From assembly GCA_022592435.1 (NCBI GenBank), contig JABYQS010000422.1, positions 1 through 23,486 of the forward strand: a stretch of DNA of 23,486 nucleotides, read 5' to 3'. The stretch's first letter is position 1, and each line of letters begins with the position of its first letter. Positions 1-7,435 of this stretch are shown one piece after another. The position numbers and the translations under genes are program-made. The notes below the pieces were generated by a model. That model saw only the letters and a list, made by a program, of their open reading frames with translations, searched no databases and was not told the DNA's origin. This DNA comes from Cerioporus squamosus (taxonomy: Eukaryota; Basidiomycota; Agaricomycetes; Polyporales; Polyporaceae).

Positions 1-822
1 GTGTGCGGCAAACATCTGAGAAGTTCCAAGGCACGTTCTTGCGAGTGAGACGGGTAAGAGGGAGGACACTCTCAGAGTAGCGAGGAATGAAATGCCGGTA
101 GAAGTTGGTGAATCCAAGGAAGGACTGTATGTCTCGGACTTTCCAGGGTTCCAGCCACTCGAGGATCGTCTTGACCTTGGAGTCTGACATCGTGAGTCCG
201 TCGGCGGAGAGGATGTAGCCAAGGTACTCGACGGAGTCTGAGTGGAACTCGCACTTATCCACACGAGCATAGAGCTTGTGCTTCCGGAGACATCGCAGGA
301 CTTCTTTGATGTGCTTCCGGTGATCGGCGGGGTTGTCGGAGTAGATGAGAATATTGTCCAGATACACGACAATGCAAACATCCAGCAAGTCTGCAAAGAT
401 TTTGTTGACGAAACATTGAAAGGCAGCCGGAGCATTAGAAAGTCCAAAAGGCATGACCTGCCATTCAAACGATCCATAGCGCGTTCGGAAGACCATCTTC
501 CATTCATCTCCGGGAGCTATTTGGACTAGGTTGTAGGCATGTCGGAGGTCAATCTTGGTGTAGATCCGAGACGAGGGGAAGGGGATATCGATCTTGCCGA
601 GTGATCTTGTTCAACCCGTGGTAATCGACGCACAAACGGAGTGAGCCGTCCTTCTTCTTGACCAATAGGACCAGAGCTCCACACGGGGAGTTGGAGGGAC
701 AGATGAAACCCGAGCAGAGATTCTCTTTGATGTATTCTCAGAGAGTGTCGAGCTCGAGCTTCAAGATGAAGTAGATGGGTCCAAAGGGTGGAATGGCTCC
801 GTCTTCTAGCTTGATCTTGAGG
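1..822 (-). pseudogene. pol: Pol reverse transcriptase domain, broken and cut by window edge
   Basis: Conserved RT blocks are readable across two frames. From 822 down to about 572: KIKLEDGAIPPFGPIY, then an in-frame TGA at 738-740 where relatives have Arg, then [14 protein letters not shown] and [12 protein letters not shown] second deletion (about 566-572) shifts the frame into [13 protein letters not shown]. From there it stays open to base 1 with [27 protein letters not shown] and [16 protein letters not shown]. The YLDD catalytic box reads YLDN (Asn codon at 353-355, Asp at 356-358), which would be expected to abolish polymerase activity. RNase H and integrase lie beyond the window. Confidence 0.88.
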
Positions 823-1557
823 TAAAGATGTCCGCAAATTTGTGATATTCTTCAAAAACTCCGGGGAGGTCCGGGGGAGCATTGGAAACGGACAAGCTCT
901 GAGCAGTAGGGACAGAGGTGGACTTTGCAGAGAGGTTGAGAGTGAAACTCTCGGAGCCCTGGAGCTTACAGGCACGCGCGAACGCGGCTGCTCCGATCAG
1001 GGAGACAGAGGGCTCCGGAGGAGAGGGAGTCGATGGAACGAAGTCCGAAGGAGTCTCCGGGTTCGGCGGAGGTGACATCAGAGATACGGGACGATCCAAG
1101 GGTGTAGTCCGGAAATGGATGCTGTGCTTCTTCCAGTCAATCAAGGGATTGTAAGCGGAGAGCCAGCTGTATCCAAGAACAGCGGAGACGGATTTGTCGA
1201 GTGGAGTGACATCGAAGTTGAGGTTCAGAACTTCCCCGGAGGGAAAGTGGACAGGCATTATGGTTTTCCAAGTGATAGACGTGTTCGAAGAACCGTCGAA
1301 GAGTGAGAGGGGAATTGGAGGAATGGACGTAGTCTGGAGTTCATGCTGATCGACAAAGTCCGAGTCGAGGAAACAATGCGACGAGCCGGAGTCGACGAGG
1401 GCAGTGAACGGAGTTTGTAGATTTTCGGAGTAGAGTTGGAGAAGCAGAGAGGACAGGTCGGAGAGAGCGGAAGCGTTGAGACGGAGTTGCGGTTCTGCGT
1501 GGGTCAAGTCAACGCGATCTACACCGCACGCAGATTGCGGAGGATCGCAGCCTAGTT
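806..1557 (-). pseudogene. pol: Pol N-terminal part: retropepsin-type protease, frame lost after it
   Basis: This -1 frame is open from the frameshift site down to a TAG at 806-808. It contains the aspartic protease signature ALVDSGSSHCFLD (active-site D-S-G) and, about 70-75 residues on, VLGYSWLSAYNPLIDW, a segment typical of gypsy proteases. The reading then reaches the start of RT (FEEYHKFADIF). There a deletion of roughly 40-45 bases joins it out of frame to LKIKLEDGAIPPFGP, which is still readable in another frame. The protease domain itself looks complete. The product would end at the frame break, so this copy cannot make a full Gag-Pol. Confidence 0.85.
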
Positions 1558-1561
1558 TTTT
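1514..1561 (-). promoter_or_regulatory. Predicted -1 ribosomal frameshift signal, gag to pol
   Basis: On the minus strand the heptamer A AAA AAC (plus 1555-1561) sits in the correct reading phase, immediately before the gag stop TAG (1552-1554). A 6-nt spacer (1549-1554) follows. Then comes a two-part stem: GCGATC (1543-1548) pairs with GATCGC (1514-1519), and inside it CCGCA (1536-1540) pairs with TGCGG (1524-1528) around a 7-nt loop. Slipping back one base opens a frame with no stop that runs straight into the protease. Heptamer, spacer length and downstream structure all match known -1 frameshift sites. Use in translation is inferred. Confidence 0.8.
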
Positions 1562-1860
1562 GGCTCCGCGGGAACCGGAGGATTTTCCGGAGCAACGGGA
1601 GCCTCTGCAACCTGAGCAGCGCGGCCTTTAGCAGCGACGGACTTCTTGGGACAGGTGTCCGTGGTATGTCCGGCGCCACCACAGAAAAGGCACAGATTGT
1701 TGGCAAAGCGACGCTGACGTTCTTCCTGAGTTAACTTGCCGTCCTTGCCCAGCTTATCGGCGTAGGGCTTTGGAGTCTTCGGCGGAGTCTTCGGAGTTCC
1801 GGGCTTCGGAGGGTTCTTCGGAGTGGAGGGTTTCAAAGGCGAGGAGGAGTGGCCAGACAT
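1552..1860 (-). CDS. gag: Gag, C-terminal zinc-knuckle remnant (Ty3/gypsy)
   Basis: An ORF of 102 residues begins with an ATG 28 nt inside the LTR. Residues about 10-32 are a Pro/Lys/Thr-rich stretch. A short charged linker ([14 protein letters not shown]) leads to one CCHC zinc knuckle, [14 protein letters not shown] (C-x2-C-x4-H-x4-C), which binds packaged RNA in this family. Gag of related elements is usually several hundred residues, so the capsid part is missing, probably by internal deletion. The last codons are CCA AAA AAC TAG, which place a -1 slippery heptamer directly before the stop. Pol lies in the -1 frame. Confidence 0.85.
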   Translation of the reverse strand: MSGHSSSPLKPSTPKNPPKPGTPKTPPKTPKPYADKLGKDGKLTQEERQRRFANNLCLFCGGAGHTTDTCPKKSVAAKGRAAQVAEAPVAPENPPVPAEPKN

Positions 1861-1888
1861 TGAGAAGGAGGATGAGGACGTCGGAGAC

Positions 1889-2608
1889 TGTTACATCCCA
1901 TGCTCCAAGACACCCAACTCTGGACTCAACTCCGACTGGACTCCGGTTCGTCCGTTGACTCATACTTACTTCCTCATCCTTTCGTTGTGACTCATCCTTA
2001 CTACGATACTTACCCCTTACTATCCGCTCCCCTCGGACTCCGATCACCTCCGCAGTCCCGATAGTATTACCCGTTTGTATCCGCACTTGTATCCACTTGT
2101 ATCCGCACTTACCTCCATTTCCTATTGGCTACTTACTTGCTTCTGCCTTGGCACCGGACTCCGACTCCTGTCTCTACTTTTAGCTTACTCCTTTTGGACC
2201 TCCGGACTGTAGTATTTGAGCCTGCTTGTATTCTCCCTTAGACCTCAGTTCTGATATCTCGTTTATTTCCCTCTTATCCTTCTCGGTATCAACAACTCAA
2301 TCTATTGTCTTCCCTTCTAACTCGTCTGCACCTCCGTCCGGATTTCCGACCTGCGACCTGCGACCTCCGTCTTCCGACTCTGGTCACTCGGCTTCTGACC
2401 CTCTGGTTCCCTCTCTGCTTGACTTCCTCCTTCGTTGCTTACTCTGGTATAAACTCCGGAGTTCTGTTCCTTTGCAAATAGAAGACAACTTGCGTCTCCT
2501 CAGGGCGTTGGTCAATAACTTCGCCGAAGTCTTCACCTCCGCGCTGCCTTCGGACTTTGGACTTTGGACTTCCTTCCGGAGTTTGACTTGGCACGCACAG
2601 TCTTAACA
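1889..2608 (-). repeat. 5' LTR of the Ty3/gypsy element
   Basis: This 720-bp LTR begins TGTTA and ends TAACA (a 5-bp terminal inverted repeat, TG...CA). Its boundaries are set by comparison with the nearly identical solo LTR at 17166-17886 in the same orientation. Most single-base differences between the two copies are CG versus TG or CA, and this copy usually holds the TG/CA state. It is pyrimidine-rich on the plus strand, with many short CTCCG/CTTCCG-type words. Confidence 0.9.
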
Positions 2609-3771
2609 ATGAGTCACTTCCACTGGCACATGATTGTTCCAAGTAGACCAGTATATAAACCCCTCCCAGCACTTACCTAGTCCCCATCTCGACCTCCTGG
2701 TCATTGGGACTAGGTGCACTTTCCCCCATGTACTTTCCCCTTTCTCTGTGCTAATATAACCTGGTCATTGGGACTAGTCTGTCGCAGTGCATGTGAAGAC
2801 TAGCTATCAACAACTTCATGCCTCCGAGCCAGTTGTTGCTCTGCCCTCGTTGAGCTTTCTCTCTACTCCCCCCTTTTGGCTCCTTGCTGCTTGCCCCTCA
2901 AACTGTTGCCAATTGACATCTGGTGTCTATGTGCCTAGTCGCCGCGACAGCGCTTGTATACCATTCATCTGAACATGATGACCATACAAAGCTGGCAATA
3001 AAAGTCAGTCGCGAACGACTGCAACATGTAGGGACGTACAAGGGACAAGGGCAACATATGTCAGTGATGCTCACCGCTCTTGTGCTTGCAAGCAATGTTC
3101 TCAAGCTTCGGGTTGTTCGTCAGCAAATTATCAGTATAACAAGCCCTGACTGCGAACCTTTCTCTTCTTGAAGGCTCGAGAGCCTCGAAAAGGTTCTGGT
3201 ACTGTTGACGGGGTTTGCAATTCAACCTAGCGGTTGAGATCAGAGTGCAGTTCGAGTTACAGCCAGCCATCAAGTTGTTAGGGCGGACAGACCTTGCACC
3301 GTTCAAGCCATGCAAGAACTGCATCAACATGCATATCCGTCACATCGAGAACACCTGCATTGTGGGGCAAAGGTCGCCGACCGGTCGGCGACCGGCGTCT
3401 ATCAGCCGACCCAGATTGCTTGAGATAATGAGATAAGATCTTGATAACGATATGCTGGATTAACGCCTTCACGCAAGTTGTACTTACTTACTTTCACTTA
3501 CTTACTTGTCGTCCTCCTCACCGTCGTACCGTCCTCCTCGCCGGTCATCTCTTCGCCGCCGGTCATCTCTCCCTCCCCGGTCATCTCGCTTGTCACCAGT
3601 AAGTACTCGTTGTATCGCGTTCGGTCGACGGGACCAACTCCCGCACTGTCAGGTCGCGCTTCCTCGCCGGTCGCGCTTCCAGCGCTTGTCATCCTGCTGC
3701 GGTAGGTTTGTCTTCCCACCTATCCTCATCTGGACCCTCTCCCCGTCCCTCACCTCAACACTCTCCACTCG
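2609..3771. other. Non-coding stretch left of the Cys-cluster gene
   Basis: I see no convincing gene here. A TATA-like TATATAAA lies near 2652 on the plus strand. An 18-bp direct repeat, CCTGGTCATTGGGACTAG, occurs at 2696-2713 and 2760-2777. A perfect 22-bp palindrome spans 3372-3393 (half-site GGTCGCCGACC). Three head-to-tail units of 18 bp starting CCGGTCATCTC lie at 3541, 3559 and 3577, followed by a good intron-donor sequence (GTAAGTA, 3599-3605) that could belong to a 5' leader intron of the next gene. Confidence 0.5.
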
Positions 3772-3801
3772 GTTTGCGTGGGGCTATTCCCCCGGGCAAA
3801 C
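3772..3801 (+). repeat. 30-bp hairpin repeat, copy 1
   Basis: The outer arms are GTTTGC and GCAAAC and the inner arms GGGG-CTATT-CCCC. It lies 212 bp upstream of the ATG of the Cys-cluster gene and pairs with copy 2 at a 73-bp start-to-start distance. The same arrangement recurs at 6321 and 6395. Confidence 0.8.
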
Positions 3802-3844
3802 CCTTCTCGACACTCTCGTTGTCGCTTTCAACACTCTTCAGGCG

Positions 3845-3874
3845 GTTTGCGTGGGGCTATTCCCCCGGGCAAAC
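3845..3874 (+). repeat. 30-bp hairpin repeat, copy 2
   Basis: All 30 bases are identical to copy 1. The right-hand flank (CTCCGACATCCCAAGCTC) is also nearly identical to the flank of copy 4 at 6425, so the duplicated unit is longer than the hairpin. Confidence 0.8.
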
Positions 3875-3983
3875 CTCCGACATCCCAAGCTCGCTCCCTT
3901 CCACGCATCTCTTCAGTCCGCGCCTTGCATGTCCACCATCCTCACAGCATTTGAGTGTGCACCCCCACCACGACTCCCAACCA

Positions 3984-5765
3984 ATGTGTCACCTGTCCAC
4001 CATTGCTTACCTTGCCGAGGATGACGAGGACGACCAAGATGACGAGGTTTCGACACTGAAAACCGATGAGGCGGCCAACTTCGACGACACATCGTCGATT
4101 TCCCTCTCCCCGCGCTATGTATGTCGATCCTCTCCACCGTCTCCCGACCGGGACCTCAGGGCATCCCCGGCCCACCATCCGTCGCCTTACACCTTCCTGG
4201 AGCCTCCATTGACAGCGAGGCCTCGCGACCCCTCGCTTTGCCTCTCTCAGGAGCCTCCACTGACACAGAAGCGTTGCGCACCCCCTTCCCCCAGCTCCTC
4301 TCGGTTGACTTCACTATCTCCGTCGCGTTCACGATCCCCGCCGCATGCCCAGATCCCCTCGCGTTCACGATCCCCGTCGCCTGCCCGGATCCCCTCGCGT
4401 GCACGCTCCCAGTCGACACGGCGGTCCCGGTCGACTGGCCCTGCCCACTCCACACGGCCGTCCCGGTCGACGCGCCGGTCGGCTCGGCCTTCCAACCTGC
4501 CCTCCGCCCACGACAAAGTGTCACCCGCTCGCTTGCCGTCAGCCGCCAGCAGCAATTCAGAGGAATACATTGACCCACCTCTTCTGCTCCCTGTTGGGCT
4601 GTCGCGTCGTGTCTATCCAACAGACTTCGAGGTCAGGCTCACGCGAGCTAGGCGAGTGCAGTGTAGTGAATGTGCCGCGGTTGGCGAGGTATGTGAGCAG
4701 ACGAACGGATGCAGCTGGAAGTGCAAGAGGTGTCTGCTGAAGGGTCTTCGCGGATGCAAATGGGAGACACGCACACGTACGTTCTGTCTTTGGCACCCTT
4801 TGCACGAACCTCATCACGTCTCTCCCAGGCCAGGAACTCAGATATCCGCAAGATCGAAGTGTTTGCAAGCCCGAGGTGAGACGCCTGATTGTGCTGTGGC
4901 AGGAAAGCACCGGAGTGCATGTCGACCGCCAAGAGGACATTGTACTCCCGGCCGGTCTCCGCGCGGACAAGTACGGTGGTGAAGACGCCATTGTCCCCCT
5001 CCTCGCCGACGTGCGCTGCGTCGAGTGTGGCACGTGCATACGCATGGGCGTGCCCTGCCAGCAGAGTAACGGGCTGTCTTGGAAGTGCAAGGGCTGTCTC
5101 CTCAACTGCCGCAGAAGTTGCGACTGGCAAACAGAGACAGGTAAGCACACCGTTAAGCCCTCCGAGCCTAACCTAACTCACTCGTGTATAGCCTTGGCCC
5201 TTGGCCACGATCCCAAAACCGCCAGGCTAGATGTCAACTACAAGGACGTTCAGGCCCTGCGCGAACAGGGTGTCGCCATCGATTGCCGTCAAGACATACG
5301 TCGGGCAAGGCAGGGCCGCCGTGGGGTGGAAGGCACCACTCCCGCCTCTCGCTCTGGAGCTGGCCCATCCACAAACCGCTCGCGTCAGCGTCCCCCACGC
5401 CGATCTTCCTCTGAACGTCGCCCGGGATGCAGTCCTCCTCACACTGTGTCCGCTGCCGCGGAAAACTCTGCTCGTCGGCCTCTGTCGAGGCGCGCTACCC
5501 TGGCTGCCATCTCGACAGATGTCGCATGCATGGCCGATGCGTCCGAACGGGTGGCCGATGCAGGTGAACGGCAGGCCACCGTGCAGGAGCTCACGAGCAG
5601 GTCTCAGGCCCGCAGCGAAGTATTGCTCCGCAGGCTCTGTGAGCATGTCCTTGGGGATCAGCATGCCGGTGAGCACAATGATGATCGCGATGAGCACGAT
5701 GACTTGTCTTCCGGACAGGCAATGCCCGCCGCCGACAACAACAACGACAACAACAACAACAACAA

Positions 5766-5802
<37 letters not shown>

Positions 5803-5880
5803 AACAACAACAACAACAACGACAACGACAACGACGAGGATGAGCAGACGCGAGGCAGGGAGGTGAGTCCCGCTGTATGA
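3984..5880 (+). CDS. Protein with RS-rich region, two Cys6 clusters and Asn/Asp-rich tail
   Basis: Exons 3984-4776, 4829-5140 and 5192-5880 give 597 residues. The introns (52 and 51 bp) have GT..AG ends, and the second keeps the frame open if unspliced. The N-terminus is acidic (about 10-20). Residues about 110-180 are Ser/Arg-rich, like an SR protein tail. Two Cys clusters, near 227-257 and 331-361, have the same spacing C-x2-C-x6-C-x9-C-x2-C-x7-C and share SWKCK.C. That spacing falls inside the fungal Zn2Cys6 rule, but the basic residues normally between Cys2 and Cys3 are absent, so DNA binding is doubtful. The tail (about 550-590) is a run of Asn and Asp coded by an AAC/GAC microsatellite. 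The start is the first in-frame ATG after the last upstream stop-prone region and may be preceded by a leader exon. I do not recognise a named family. Confidence 0.65.
5734..5841 (+). repeat. AAC/GAC trinucleotide microsatellite inside the coding region
   Basis: About 36 codons alternate between AAC and GAC in runs, ending in GACGAGGATGAG. They encode the Asn/Asp-rich tail of the Cys-cluster protein. Such tracts change length easily, so the exact length may differ between strains or be affected by assembly. Confidence 0.9.
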
Positions 5881-6320
5881 TTCTCCGGTTTATGTGCTTC
5901 GTCTCGGCCACGGTGAGGTGTGTTCATATTCACAAGTGATGTACTTATGTGCGAGTGTCTCTATGCATCAAGGACTGCCAATGTCAATTGTAATAATTGT
6001 TACATTTGTTTGAATACAACCCAAATCACAGTGTGCATATGTAAAGTACAGTCGACCTGCGGGTTCGATACGATCGACCTACGTGTGCATCCATGAAGTA
6101 CGGTCGACCTGCGGGTTCGATACGGTTGGCCTGCCCGTTGACCGGTGGCACAGCTTCGAGACGCCCATGCACAGCCACCGCAACCAGTCTCGCCCGCGCG
6201 GACCTTGCACGTGACCATGTTTGCGCCACAATGCAAATACGTACAAACAACGTGTCAAAAGTCGCGAAGGCCATCCTGGCCTCTGTAAGTACTCCTCCTC
6301 GACGATGACCTTCCTCCCTG
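5881..6320. other. Non-coding gap with a 52-bp tandem duplication
   Basis: The 3' flank of the Cys-cluster gene contains two head-to-tail 52-bp units, 6031-6082 and 6083-6134. They differ at about nine positions, most of them A/G or C/T changes. Each holds GTCGACCTGCGGGTTCGATA. A donor-like GTAAGTA at 6285-6291 resembles the one before hairpin copies 1 and 2. I see no gene. Confidence 0.6.
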
Positions 6321-6350
6321 ATTTGTGTGGGGCTATTCCCCCGGGCAAAT
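6321..6350 (+). repeat. 30-bp hairpin repeat, copy 3
   Basis: The outer arms read ATTTGT and GCAAAT. Compared with copy 1 the first base changed G to A and the last C to T, which keeps the terminal pair. The inner stem is unchanged. Confidence 0.78.
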
Positions 6351-6394
6351 TGTTCGACCCTCTTGCCTTCGCTCATCTCAAGACTCTCAATTCC

Positions 6395-6424
6395 GTTTGC
6401 GTGGGGCTATTCCCCTGGGCAAAC
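6395..6424 (+). repeat. 30-bp hairpin repeat, copy 4
   Basis: It differs from copy 1 at a single base (C to T in the CCCCC run). It starts 74 bp after copy 3, matching the 73-bp distance of copies 1 and 2, and shares the right flank of copy 2 until the MITE at 6452 interrupts it. Confidence 0.8.
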
Positions 6425-6451
6425 CTCCGACATCCGAAGCTCCTTTCTACC

Positions 6452-7052
6452 TAGTGCTGCAGGGTCAGGTCCCATGACCGGAAAATGACTGGAACCTGAC
6501 CCGACCTGAGCAAAAATGACTGGACCATAACCACAAAGGTAGCAGTCAGGTCGCCAGTCAGGTCATGGTCATGATTTTTGAACCAATATCTATGACTGGA
6601 CACGACTGATGATGACCAGTCATGACCAGTCTTTTTTGCCCTACCAATGACCTGGTTATAGGTGCCTTTGACTGGTAATGACCGGTCATAACCAGTTAAA
6701 ATCAGTCCCAACTAAGCTATACCAGGTGAGAGCACATATATTGTATAGCCCTTTGGACTTTAAGTCATCAAGATGATCATTTAGAAAGTATCTTAGGCTT
6801 GTATAAGGCTATTCACCTCTTGATCATGACTTCTCCAACCTTCTTGGGTAGTTATGACTGGTCTTAACTGGTTATAACTGATCATCAGTTTTGACTGGTC
6901 AAAACTGTAACTTGACTGCAGTTAGGTCAGGTCGTACCGCTGTACTACTTCCAGTCCAGTCATAAGACTGAAGGACCGGTCATGTCCAGTCGTAGGTCGG
7001 GTCATGGCTCTGGATGGCCAATAACCTGACCCGACCCGACCCTGCAGCACTA
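6452..7052. mobile_element. Non-autonomous hAT-type MITE, 601 bp
   Basis: The ends are perfect 15-bp inverted repeats, TAGTGCTGCAGGGTC and its complement, extending to 18 of 19 bases. They start with TAGTG, which fits the hAT terminal consensus YARNG. An 8-bp target duplication, TTTCTACC, lies at 6444-6451 and 7053-7060; 8 bp is the hAT length. The interior has no coding frame and is full of short GACTGG/CCAGTC and GGTCATGACC words in both orientations, so it could fold into a long irregular hairpin. Without the insert, the flanks join into a segment resembling the sequence after hairpin copy 2 (3875-3915). Confidence 0.88.
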
Positions 7053-7156
7053 TTTCTACCCATCTGTTCCTCCACCGCCTCGTCCCTACCCGCGCAAGCT
7101 CGTCAAGACATTCCTCCTGCATCTCTGAAACATAAGCATTGTTGCCGCTTGCTGCA

Positions 7157-7186
7157 GGTTGTGCGGGGCTATTCCCTTGGGCAAAC
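7157..7186 (+). repeat. 30-bp hairpin repeat, copy 5 (diverged)
   Basis: The core GGGGCTATTCCC and right arm GGGCAAAC are kept, while the left arm is GGTTGT and the centre-right has TT for CC. It lies 250 bp before the ATG at 7436. A GTAAGTA at 7243 and a pyrimidine-AG acceptor at about 7428 may mark a leader intron between it and the gene. Confidence 0.65.
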
Positions 7187-7435
7187 TCAGCCAATCTGCT
7201 CGCATCGCGTCCCAGTACCCGTCCGGCGTCCCCCTCGCGTCTGTAAGTATTTTGCACACATTGCCATTGAGCACCCCACTGACCCAGCGTGATCTAGCGT
7301 CCATCTTTTGTCTACCTCGTCGCGCACACCATGCAACCCACCCTGACCACCATGCTGCCGCCATAAGTTTTCACGCGCTGTACTTCTACGCTATTCGCGC
7401 GCGCTGATCTCTTACCCCGCAGGCTCTCCCGGTAC

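Larger units (their letters stand above)
1..2608 (-). mobile_element. Ty3/gypsy LTR retrotransposon, 5' half, decayed
   Basis: The element reads on the minus strand: LTR (1889-2608), a 28-nt leader, gag, protease, then reverse transcriptase, which runs off the left edge. The order protease-RT and the motifs are those of Ty3/gypsy elements; relatives in basidiomycetes are mostly chromoviruses, but the integrase that would show a chromodomain lies outside the window. Damage includes a gag far shorter than usual, a deletion with loss of frame at about 817-826, an in-frame TGA at 738-740, a second deletion at about 566-572, and YLDD changed to YLDN at 353-358. The leader between the LTR and the gag ATG (1860) is too short to show a clear tRNA primer-binding site. 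The outer target duplication would begin at 2609 (ATGAG), but its partner is outside the window. Confidence 0.9.

Noticed and set aside
3372..3393. Perfect 22-bp palindrome as a regulatory operator
   Set aside because: Only one copy was seen and it is about 600 bp from the nearest gene start, so no role can be supported.
4156..4620. Minus-strand Gly/Thr-rich repeats opposite the RS-rich region
   Set aside because: They are the reverse reading of the Ser/Arg-coding repeats; the plus frame connects by clean introns to the Cys clusters.
6060..6130. Possible tRNA or tRNA-derived SINE because of GGTTCGA in both tandem units
   Set aside because: No A box, no cloverleaf and no acceptor stem could be placed around either copy.
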